Assembly (NCBI GenBank): GCA_022820365.1
Contig: JAJEFO010000060.1
Coordinates: 1 to 58,716 of the forward strand
DNA length: 58,716 nt
From: Silicimonas sp.
GTDB taxonomy: Bacteria; Pseudomonadota; Alphaproteobacteria; Rhodobacterales; Rhodobacteraceae
Reading direction: 5' to 3'
A program made the position numbers and the translations under genes. Below the pieces are notes generated by a model that had not been told where the DNA came from, ran no database searches, and worked only from the letters and a program-made list of their open reading frames with translations. The first letter of the stretch is position 1. Each line of letters opens with the position of its first letter. Positions 52,291 to 58,716 of the stretch are shown here, piece by piece.

Positions 52291-53265
52291 ATGAGCTTTC
52301 ACCCCATCGAACAGGCGCCCGCTCGCCTAAACCGCAGCGAATTGGCCGTCCCCGGCAGCCAGCCGCAGCTGTTTGAAAAAGCGGCGCAATCCGACGTCGA
52401 TGTCATCTTTCTCGATCTCGAAGACGCGGTCGCCCCGGACGAGAAGGAACGGGCGCGCAATAACATAGTCAAGGCCCTGAACGAGGTCGATTGGAACACC
52501 AAGACCATGTCGGTTCGAATCAACGGCTTGGACACGCATTACATGTATCGCGACGTCGTCGATGTCGTGGAACAGGCAGGGGAGCGGCTCGACTTGATCA
52601 TGATTCCCAAGGTTGGGACCGCAGCGGACGTCTATGCCGTGGACATGCTGGTGACGCAGATAGAGGATGCCACGGGACTGACAAAGCGCATCGGGTTCGA
52701 GCATATCATCGAGACCGCACTGGGCATGCAGAATGTCAGTGAAATCGCCGGTGCATCAAGGCGTAACGAAAGCCTTCATTTCGGGGTTGCCGACTATGCC
52801 GCCAGCATGCGCGCCCGTACCACGGTGATTGGCGGCGTGAACGAGAATTACGCAGTGCTGACAGACCCGGGCAGCGACGGATCCCGGCAGGTGCATTGGG
52901 GCGATATGTGGCATTCAGCCATCGCCAACATGGTCGTTGCCGCCCGCGCCAATGGCCTGCGCCCCATCGACGGTCCGTTTGGGGATTTCAGCGACCCCGA
53001 AGGCTACAAAGCCGCCGCCTATCGCGCCGCCGCTCTTGGCTGCGAGGGCAAATGGGCCATCCACCCCAGCCAAATCGCTCTGGCCAACGAGGTGATGAGT
53101 CCGTCCGAGGCCGAGGTTGAAAAGGCCAACCGTATCCTTGCGGCCATGGCAGAGGCCGAAGCGGCGGGCAAGGGCGCGGTGTCGCTGGACGGTCGGTTGA
53201 TCGACTATGCCTCGATCCGGCAGGCAGAGGTCTTGGTCGAAAAGGCCAGACAGATCGCAGCCTGA
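52291..53265 (+). CDS. mcl: Malyl-CoA lyase (HpcH/HpaI aldolase family)
   Basis: 324 aa from the ATG at 52291, with CCAGGAG 8 bases upstream; a GTG at 52282 overlaps that site. Family blocks are RSELAVPGSQPQLFEKAAQS, DVIFLDLEDAVAPDEKERAR with the Mg-binding acidic residues, MIPKVGTAADVYAVDMLVTQ, RIGFEHIIETALGMQNVSEI and ESLHFGVADYAASMRA, then GKWAIHPSQIALANEV. It cleaves malyl-CoA to glyoxylate and acetyl-CoA, completing the serine cycle with MtkAB. The symbol mclA is also used. Confidence 0.9.
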   Translation: MSFHPIEQAPARLNRSELAVPGSQPQLFEKAAQSDVDVIFLDLEDAVAPDEKERARNNIVKALNEVDWNTKTMSVRINGLDTHYMYRDVVDVVEQAGERLDLIMIPKVGTAADVYAVDMLVTQIEDATGLTKRIGFEHIIETALGMQNVSEIAGASRRNESLHFGVADYAASMRARTTVIGGVNENYAVLTDPGSDGSRQVHWGDMWHSAIANMVVAARANGLRPIDGPFGDFSDPEGYKAAAYRAAALGCEGKWAIHPSQIALANEVMSPSEAEVEKANRILAAMAEAEAAGKGAVSLDGRLIDYASIRQAEVLVEKARQIAA

Positions 53266-53277
53266 CGGATCAACAAG

Positions 53278-53390
53278 ACCAGCGAAATTCCGCCCGCTCC
53301 CTGTTCGAGATCGCGTTGCGGGCGGTTGATCCTGCCGCCGCGGTCGACGCGGCATAGCGCTTCGACCCGGTGGCGCGCTTGTGGATGGTC
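53278..53390 (+). pseudogene. Possible N-terminal stub of glycerate 2-kinase
   Basis: Shortly after mcl, one frame reads NSARSLFEIALRAVDPAAAV, then DAA, an in-frame TAG, then RFDPVARLWMVAS before losing resemblance. Glycerate kinases of the GckA/TtuD type begin with a similar LFxxALxAVDP...LWxVAxGKA pattern, and this kinase completes the serine cycle, so the location fits. The match is short and broken; it may be coincidence. Confidence 0.35.
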
Positions 53391-53914
53391 GCTTCCCGCC
53401 CCGAGAGGCTTTCCGCCTTCGGTCCAGCAGACGGTCGTGCGCTGCGAAGGCATGGATTTCGCGGCGTACAGGACATTTCGCTCGATCAGAAACTTTCTGG
53501 ACGGAAGGCACACTGAAGGCCATCTTCAAGGCACGGGATGGTTCATAGAACTCCGATACGACTACCAAGGCCGGGAGCAGCGTGAATTCGAACGCCTTGC
53601 TCGTTGCCTGGTAGCGTCTCTCGTAGAATTTGGTCGGCGGCCTTGGGGGCAGAATGCGGATGAATGTCCCTTTGGCAGAAACTCTCCAATAGCAATTGCC
53701 GGCATCTTTGAGTGCGGCCGACATACCTGCAAGGTCTGGCAAACTCAGAGTTTTGGGAACACCGTGTAGAGGTGCAAAATGAAAATCGTGCAAGCGCCCG
53801 CAGCCGCGTCATGCGCGTTCTTGACAAGCTCTGTCACTGCGCCATGCGACGTCGAAACGTCTTCACGGCCGATGAGGCGAGCGGCCCTGGCGGAAACCTT
53901 GAACGGTACTTTCT
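53391..53914. other. Gene-free or degenerate stretch
   Basis: About 520 bases between the possible kinase stub and vapC. Frames on both strands show no recognisable family. It is probably decayed DNA. Confidence 0.4.
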
Positions 53915-54319
53915 TCACGACACTATCCAGTCTTCCAGCCGAAGATCAGGTACACGTTCGAATTCTCGGACGTTGTTGCTTATGAGAATGAGATCACGGG
54001 CTCTTGCCTGCCCGGCGATCAACACATCGTAGGGACCGATTGGGCTCCCCGATTTTTTTAGCTCTGCCCTAACCTCACCGGCCTGGCGGGAGTCCTCCTC
54101 GTCAAAGGGTAGAACAACGAAGTCTCTCAAAAGCAGTCTGATTGTCTCAAGATTGAACGAGACCTTCTGGCTCTTGTAAGCACCAAAGTAGAGTTCGTGC
54201 GATACTATCGCGGGAATAGCGATCTCGCCCTCAGAGCAGTCCAGCACGCGATTGATCAGGGCCTCGGACTTCTGTCCGAGCAGTGATATGACAGCATTCG
54301 TATCAAGCAAGAACCGCAT
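53915..54319 (-). CDS. vapC: VapC-type PIN-domain toxin
   Basis: A 134-aa intact PIN ribonuclease: MRFLLDTNAVISLLGQKS with the first catalytic Asp, then IPAIVSHELYFGAYKS with the Glu, then GPYDVLIAGQARARDLILIS and NNVREFERVPDLRLEDW with the later acidic residues and the NxxEF motif. The family cleaves specific RNAs, often tRNA or rRNA. Its start shares bases with the antitoxin stop (TGATG). Confidence 0.9.
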   Translation of the reverse strand: MRFLLDTNAVISLLGQKSEALINRVLDCSEGEIAIPAIVSHELYFGAYKSQKVSFNLETIRLLLRDFVVLPFDEEDSRQAGEVRAELKKSGSPIGPYDVLIAGQARARDLILISNNVREFERVPDLRLEDWIVS

Positions 54320-54579
54320 CAGTTGAAGATCTTATCCAGATCGGCTCGATCATTTTCAGCAGGCTGCTCTCGCCCTTCTTTCATGAAGTCGTCGCTCACC
54401 CCACGTTTCAGAGCGGACCTAAGCGAACTCCAACCACATTCGCTTTCCGGATGTGGGCGAAGAATGATCGCATCTCCCTCTCGTGAAACTTCAACTTCAC
54501 CAACGCTAAAGCGAAACTCCTTCGGCAGACGGACTGCCTGAGAGTTTCCGGACTTGAAGACTTTTGCTACCTGAGTCAC
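54319..54579 (-). CDS. vapB: VapB-type antitoxin (AbrB/MazE swapped-hairpin DNA-binding domain)
   Basis: An 86-aa protein: MTQVAKVFKSGNSQAVRLPK then EFRFSVGEVEVSREGDAIIL, the swapped-hairpin AbrB fold, followed by a toxin-binding tail. It is encoded before and overlapping vapC. The palindrome just upstream is a probable site for autorepression by the VapBC complex. Confidence 0.9.
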   Translation of the reverse strand: MTQVAKVFKSGNSQAVRLPKEFRFSVGEVEVSREGDAIILRPHPESECGWSSLRSALKRGVSDDFMKEGREQPAENDRADLDKIFN

Positions 54580-54594
54580 GTTGACCTCGCGAGA

Positions 54595-54618
54595 TGTATA
54601 TACTGCGTAGTATATACA
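54595..54618. promoter_or_regulatory. VapBC operator palindrome
   Basis: Perfect 10-bp arms TGTATATACT / AGTATATACA around GCGT, 16 bases upstream of the vapB start codon. Position and symmetry fit VapB-type autoregulation. Confidence 0.7.
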
Positions 54619-54677
54619 TTCTCCATTCGGGATTGCAAAGTGATTTTGGAAATCATCCCAGGAACTCGACCTGACAC

Positions 54678-54894
54678 CGGTGTCGGGGACTGGTGCAGCT
54701 GGACGGCGAGAGGCTCTTGCATTGGCAACCTCGCTGACCCGTCAACATCGCGACGTTGTGCATTGGCATGGCGACGTTTGGGCGGTCGAAAGATCGAGCA
54801 GGGCGAAGGCCGATCTGCGTCCCGCGTGATGTTCCACACGAAAGTCCGATGTTCAGGACATGTGCGCCCAAACTATGAAGGTTGGGCGCTTCCC
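54678..54894 (-). repeat. Dispersed about 217-bp repeat, copy 2, just downstream of ilvE
   Basis: Inverted copy of 13182-13399. In the sense orientation of the minus strand it begins 15 bases after the ilvE stop with the same hairpin; one arm has a change (GCGCCCAAAC against GGTTGGGCGC) and the loop differs, so the stem is mostly kept while the loop varies. The rest is highly similar to the same end point, GTCCCCGAC. Confidence 0.8.
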
Positions 54895-54909
54895 GTGCAT
54901 GCGGGGACA

Positions 54910-55776
54910 TCACTGCCGCACCAGCGCTTCGTAGCCTTCCGCAATGTCGCGCGTCAGGGTGCCGACCTCGAAGTTGTAGTCGCCGATCTGGCCGACCGGG
55001 GTGACCTCTGCCGCGGTGCCAGTCAGCCAGCACTGTTCGAAGCCTTCGAGTTCCTCCGGCATGATGTGTCGCTCGTGAACCCTGACCTGGCGCTCTTCCA
55101 GCATGCCGATGACCGTCTGCCGCGTGATGCCGTTCAAAAAGCAGTCTGGCATCGGCGTGTGCACCTGCCCGTCCTTGACGAAGAAGATGTTCGCCCCGGT
55201 CGCTTCCGCCACGTAGCCTCGATGGTCGAACATGACGGCATCCGAGCATCCCTTTGCCTCGGCCTTGTGCTTCGAAATCGTGCAGATCATGTAAAGACCC
55301 GCCGCCTTCGCCTGGTAAGGGGCCGTTTCGGGAGATGGCCGCTTCCAGTCCGAGATGTCGAGCTTGGCGCCCTTGAACTTGGCGGCGCCGTAATAGCTTC
55401 CCCAATCCCAGGCCGCGATGGCCAGCCGCACCGGGTTGCGCGCCGACGCCACGCCCATGTCCTCGCCGACGCCGCGCCAGGCAACGGCTCGGACATACGC
55501 GTCCGCGAGACCGTTGACGTTCAAGACCTCGATCTTCGCGGCCTCGATTTCGTCAATGCTGTACGGGATCTCGAAGTCGAGCTGCCTGGCCGAAAAGTGC
55601 AGGCGTTCGGAGTGCTTGCGGCTCTCGAAGATCTTGCCGCCATAAGACCGCTCGCCCTCGAACACGCTCGAGGCGTAGTGCAGCGCGTGGGTCAGGACGT
55701 GCACGTTTGCATCCCGCCACGGCTGCATTTTGCCGTCCATCCAGATCATTCCGTCGCGATCGTCATATCCAGCCAT
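54910..55776 (-). CDS. ilvE: Branched-chain amino-acid aminotransferase
   Basis: A 288-aa fold-type IV PLP enzyme: MIWMDGKMQPWRDANVHVLT, HALHYASSVFEGERSYGG, the Lys in APYQAKAAGLYMICTISKHK, then GYVAEATGANIFFVKDGQVH, NGITRQTVIGML and LTGTAAEVTPVGQIGDY. It makes valine, leucine and isoleucine from their keto acids. It is divergent from the MarR-type gene, an arrangement often conserved in alphaproteobacteria. Confidence 0.92.
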   Translation of the reverse strand: MAGYDDRDGMIWMDGKMQPWRDANVHVLTHALHYASSVFEGERSYGGKIFESRKHSERLHFSARQLDFEIPYSIDEIEAAKIEVLNVNGLADAYVRAVAWRGVGEDMGVASARNPVRLAIAAWDWGSYYGAAKFKGAKLDISDWKRPSPETAPYQAKAAGLYMICTISKHKAEAKGCSDAVMFDHRGYVAEATGANIFFVKDGQVHTPMPDCFLNGITRQTVIGMLEERQVRVHERHIMPEELEGFEQCWLTGTAAEVTPVGQIGDYNFEVGTLTRDIAEGYEALVRQ

Positions 55777-55917
55777 CGGCCGTCCCCATTTGCAAAAGTT
55801 GCGCGAATTGTTCCGAACCGGACATAAAGTTGCGGAAAATTCGAGAATCGCTACCAGTTGCCTCTTGGAATGTCAACAAGGCTGACATAAATTGTGTTCG
55901 AGGCACGGAGGTTGTTC

Positions 55918-56424
55918 ATGGCAGAGAACGCCGGACCAGCGGCCAACGAAACCCTTCTCTTCCTGACCGATGACCAGATCAGGAAGGGAATCGAGGCAAT
56001 GTTCTTTGCCTATCGGGGCTTTACGGCGGATCCGGACCGCATTCTTGCCGTCCAGGGCTATGGCAGGGCCCATCACCGCGCGATGCATTTCATCAACCGT
56101 TCGCCGGGAACCACCGTGAACAATCTCCTGGCGATCCTGGGCGTGACCAAGCAGTCGCTCAACCGGGTGCTGAGGACACTCATCGAGGATGGCCTGGTGC
56201 GGAGCGAGGTGGGCACGCGCGACAGGCGGGAACGCCATCTCTACCTGACAGATGCCGGGGCAGCCCTGGAGCACGAATTGTCGACGGCCCAGCGCGACCG
56301 CATGCGTGCGGCCTTTCGCCAGGCCGGGCCCGAGGCCGTCGCCGGGTTTCGCAGGGTGCTGGAAGCCATGATGGACGGCGACATGCGACGGCACTACGTG
56401 CGGTTCAGGGAGACCGATTCATGA
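55918..56424 (+). CDS. petP: MarR-family transcriptional regulator (PetP-like)
   Basis: 168 aa from the ATG at 55918, with CGGAGG upstream; an earlier start at 55894 is less likely. Winged-helix region: RAHHRAMHFINRSPGTTVNN, LLAILGVTKQSLNRVLRTLI, EDGLVRSEVGTRDRRERHLY with the DRR wing motif. The named relative is PetP, encoded with the response regulator PetR in Rhodobacter. Here petR lies 440 bases downstream with a coupled ORF between. Confidence 0.85.
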   Translation: MAENAGPAANETLLFLTDDQIRKGIEAMFFAYRGFTADPDRILAVQGYGRAHHRAMHFINRSPGTTVNNLLAILGVTKQSLNRVLRTLIEDGLVRSEVGTRDRRERHLYLTDAGAALEHELSTAQRDRMRAAFRQAGPEAVAGFRRVLEAMMDGDMRRHYVRFRETDS

Positions 56425-56867
56425 GCAACGGAAACGCCAGGGAGACCGCCAAACCAGTTTGCGCTGTCCGGCACTCGATCCGCGATATCTGCCCGTCTCT
56501 GCGAGAGTTCGGTCACGCCGGCGCCCGCCAGGCCGTGGGGCCTTGGAACGAAGTTCACGCTGTTCGCGAAAATCCCGCAATTGATCGAAGCCCGATGGAC
56601 CCTTGGCCGCCAGCGCGGAAGCGGGTCGCCACGGGCGAGGACATCCATGGGATCACGGAGCGGCGGAGACTGCGACAGACCGATCTGGAAGGACCTGCGA
56701 CAGCGGCTGCAGGCACACGCACGTGCGAACTGCACGCGCATCTCGTCTCGAACGCGGCGCGTGTGCCCCGGGCAGCGTGGCAGCGGGACGTCGCGCACGA
56801 GCCAGGCGTATTCGAGGGTCGGAAGAGGGCGATTAAACGCAGCCGGGACGGAGGGATCGAGCGATGA
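56421..56867 (+). CDS. Orphan 148-codon ORF overlapping petP and petR by 4 bases each
   Basis: The frame starts at ATGA overlapping the petP stop and ends in a TGA overlapping the petR ATG, as a translationally coupled gene would. No domain is recognised. The product (MSNGNARETAKPVCAVRHSI and onward) is Arg/Ala-rich and its third-position GC looks lower than in the neighbours, so it may be inserted DNA kept in frame, or a chance frame. A competing minus-strand frame of 191 codons covers the same region. Function unknown. Confidence 0.4.
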   Translation: MSNGNARETAKPVCAVRHSIRDICPSLREFGHAGARQAVGPWNEVHAVRENPAIDRSPMDPWPPARKRVATGEDIHGITERRRLRQTDLEGPATAAAGTRTCELHAHLVSNAARVPRAAWQRDVAHEPGVFEGRKRAIKRSRDGGIER

Positions 56868-57565
56868 CGGATCCAGACGCACATCTCCTGATTGTAGATG
56901 ACGACGAGCGCATTCGCGGGCTGTTGCAAAAATACCTGATTCGACACGGGTTCCTCGTTTCGTCCGCACGCGATGCCGCTCATGCCGACGCCATCCTGCG
57001 CGGGCTCGAATTCGACCTGATCGTCCTGGACGTGATGATGCCGGGCGAGGACGGCGTGAGCTTTTGCAAGAGATTAAGGGAAAGCCATGACGTACCAGTC
57101 CTTCTGCTCACCGCGAAGAACGAAATCGAGGACCGGCTGGCCGGCCTTGGGGCGGGAGCGGACGACTACCTCGCAAAGCCCTTCGAGCCGAAGGAGCTTC
57201 TTCTCCGCATCAATTCGATACTCAGGCGAGTGCCGCCCACCGAACCGGCCCAACTCGCACCAAAGTTCCTGTCGCTCGGCGAACTGAGATACGACGTCGA
57301 AAAGGGAACGATGTGGCATGGCGACCGGCCCGTTCGACTGACGGCGACCGAATCGCGCCTCATGCGGATATTCTCATCCAGCTTGCGGCAGCCCTTGAGT
57401 CGCGCCAGGCTTGTCGAGGACCTTGGCCGCGACGGCGGCCAGGCACAGGAACGCGCCGTCGATGTCCAGATCACCCGGCTTCGCCGCAAGATCGAGGCTG
57501 ATCCCAGGCAGCCCCGCTACCTCCAGACGGTGCGAGGGTCCGGATACATGCTCGCCCCGGATTGA
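56864..57565 (+). CDS. petR: OmpR-family response regulator (PetR-like)
   Basis: A 233-aa protein. Receiver: LLIVDDDERIRGLLQKYLIR with the acidic cluster D12-D14, phosphoacceptor Asp56 in LIVLDVMMPGEDG, and Lys105 in DDYLAKPFEPKELLLRI. The winged-helix C-terminal domain has LSLGELRYDVEKGTMWHGDR, LTATESRLMRIF and QITRLRRKIEADPRQPRYLQ then TVRGSGYM. Known PetR proteins are encoded with PetP in Rhodobacter. No histidine kinase gene is adjacent. Confidence 0.9.
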   Translation: MTDPDAHLLIVDDDERIRGLLQKYLIRHGFLVSSARDAAHADAILRGLEFDLIVLDVMMPGEDGVSFCKRLRESHDVPVLLLTAKNEIEDRLAGLGAGADDYLAKPFEPKELLLRINSILRRVPPTEPAQLAPKFLSLGELRYDVEKGTMWHGDRPVRLTATESRLMRIFSSSLRQPLSRARLVEDLGRDGGQAQERAVDVQITRLRRKIEADPRQPRYLQTVRGSGYMLAPD

Positions 57566-58220
57566 ACGCTCCGTCGCGCCTTTCCACCCTTTGGGGCGCA
57601 TTCCAACAACTGGGCATTATTGGGGAATTCTTATGAGCCATCCCTTGTCAAGTCCTGATCCGCGCCCATTCCGCAGCCACGCCTGACGGTACAGATGGCG
57701 GGAATGCGCTGTATTTACAATCACTTTCGCCGCAAGCGGTTTTGCCCCTTCGCCTTCTTCGGTGCCCCGAACCGGCAGGACGCCTGATCTTGGGCGGGTT
57801 TTCCGGCCATGAAGAGGAGTCCGGCGTCAGCCGGTTCCTGCACCCGCAGGTGCGGCCAGTGTCCGGTTCCGCCGCGCCGCGTCCTTCGATCGCGGTCGTG
57901 CGACGGCCTTCCTTCCCGGCAGTTCCTTTCCAGTTTCCGAGAGCGGCGAAGGCTCTCCGGGCGGAACGTCGCTTTCACAGCGCGCAACGCGCGTCTCAAC
58001 TCTTATCCGGTTCGGTTTCCGGCCTGCGCCGGCCCGGGACCCTGGTGCCGCTTTCAGGCAGTGCGACGTTCCGAACGGACGGGATCCATCTATAAAACGG
58101 TGCCGCGGGATGCGGCCAACCCAACTCCCCAACGATCACGCGTCCGCCCGGCTTCCTCCTCGGCCCCGTCGGGCCGCCTCGGAATTCAGTTTTCTCTCCC
58201 CGTCGTTCTCCCGGCGCGGC
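57566..58220. other. Gene-free stretch after petR
   Basis: About 655 bases between petR and the IS110 remnant. No recognisable gene, tRNA or clear terminator. The frames present lack family features. Confidence 0.45.
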
Positions 58221-58566
58221 TCACGCCGCCGGCTGCAGCCGGGCGCCCGTCGGCACCAGGCCGCAGGTCGCGTATCTCCAGAGCGCGATCAGCAGCTTGC
58301 GGGCGACCGCGACGATGCCCCGCTTCCTCGACCGTCCGTCGCGGGCTGCGCAGTACTTGCGGAACCATCGCGCGATCTCGCTGTCCGGCTGCCAGCGCAC
58401 CCAGCGCCACGCCATCTGGATCAGGTGCTTGCGCACGGTTGCGTTCCCCGCCTTGCTGATGCCCTGTCCGTGCGAAACGCCACCGCTCGCCCAGGGAACC
58501 GGCGCGAGACCCGCCCACGCGGCGAGTTCCCGCCGGTTCCGGAAATCGCGGTAGAACACCTCGGAA
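58221..58566 (-). pseudogene. C-terminal fragment of an IS110-family transposase
   Basis: From about 58566 to the stop at 58221: SSEVFYRDFRNRRELAAWAG, LAPVPWASGGVSHGQGISKA, GNATVRKHLIQMAWRW, RKRGIVAVARKLLIALWRYA. This is the Transposase_20 domain of IS110 elements, including the serine-containing SGG..GISKAGN block. The same frame stays open to the right window edge, but the upstream part (RIKAENYTVLL and before) does not look like IS110, so the N-terminal DEDD domain is missing or replaced. Confidence 0.75.
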
Positions 58567-58716
58567 GACAGCAGAACGGTGTAGTTTTCTGCTTTAATCC
58601 GATCCGTCTGGCAGGTTTTTTCCCGGATAGTTTCGTGCACGGATTGCCGGATTTCCGAGACAACGCGGGAAGCCGGGATTCCGAGGCGGCTGATCCTCTT
58701 TCCCGGCAGACGCCCT

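Noticed and set aside
54640-55827. 395-codon plus-strand ORF
   Set aside because: Runs antisense through ilvE and through the dispersed repeat; no family resemblance.
1-58716. CRISPR arrays, rRNA genes, complete tRNA genes or a replication origin
   Set aside because: No regularly spaced short repeats, rRNA-like sequence, full cloverleaf or clustered initiator boxes were seen on reading the window.

Overview
This is a GC-rich window from an alphaproteobacterium, most likely a marine or host-associated Rhodobacterales relative. That assignment is an inference from gene content: a petP/petR-type MarR plus OmpR regulator pair next to ilvE, a GST-queG pair, TRAP transporters, FCD-type GntR regulation and a serine-cycle cluster. 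No rRNA, complete tRNA or CRISPR array was found. Four catabolic or C1 blocks are separated by junk-rich islands holding broken toxin-antitoxin genes, IS remnants, a katG tail, an scpB-like tail and a truncated serine recombinase.

Layout. (1) 1-4.8 kb: 3' part of a large autotransporter-like surface protein, a frameshifted DUF2285-type gene and a hepT fragment. (2) 4.8-13.2 kb: a sugar-type ABC importer operon on the minus strand that also encodes an argininosuccinate-lyase-like enzyme, divergent from a large PIG-L (LmbE) deacetylase. (3) 13.2-22.4 kb: an island with a copy of a dispersed repeat, an intact antitoxin with a dead VapC, two AAA ATPase genes, the GST-queG pair, a serine recombinase stub joined to a tRNA-like 3' half, and a katG remnant. 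(4) 22.4-45.2 kb: a large catabolic block of transporters and enzymes. It holds an amino-acid ABC importer, a TRAP importer, an M24 hydrolase, an N,N-dimethylformamidase-like alpha/beta pair, an aminotransferase, MmgE/PrpD, a 2-hydroxyacid dehydrogenase, a DAO-type oxidase, an alpha/beta hydrolase, a flavin monooxygenase and hydantoinase A/B, with one FCD-GntR regulator. (5) 45.2-47 kb: an IS graveyard. (6) 47-53.3 kb: serine-cycle genes hpr, mtkB, mtkA and sgaA, divergent from a LuxR-type regulator and mcl. (7) 53.3-58.7 kb: an intact VapBC, the second copy of the dispersed repeat, ilvE, petP, a coupled orphan ORF, petR and an IS110 remnant.

The main discovery is a near-identical 19-bp AT-rich palindrome, consensus AATATATCTAAAATATATC, at four places in block 4: 23647, 30149, 34963 and 39199. 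Each copy lies in a promoter region (three between divergent genes, one upstream of a single operon), and the copies face six operons. The block therefore looks like one regulon, probably under the GntR regulator at 26367-27140, for import and breakdown of an unidentified amide- or cyclic-imide-type nitrogen compound. The neighbouring serine cycle could assimilate C1 units released from N-methyl or formyl groups; that link is inference.

A second candidate system is the ABC importer, lyase and PIG-L deacetylase cluster. A third is a roughly 217-bp repeat lying sense-oriented just behind two unrelated genes and opening with a conserved hairpin.
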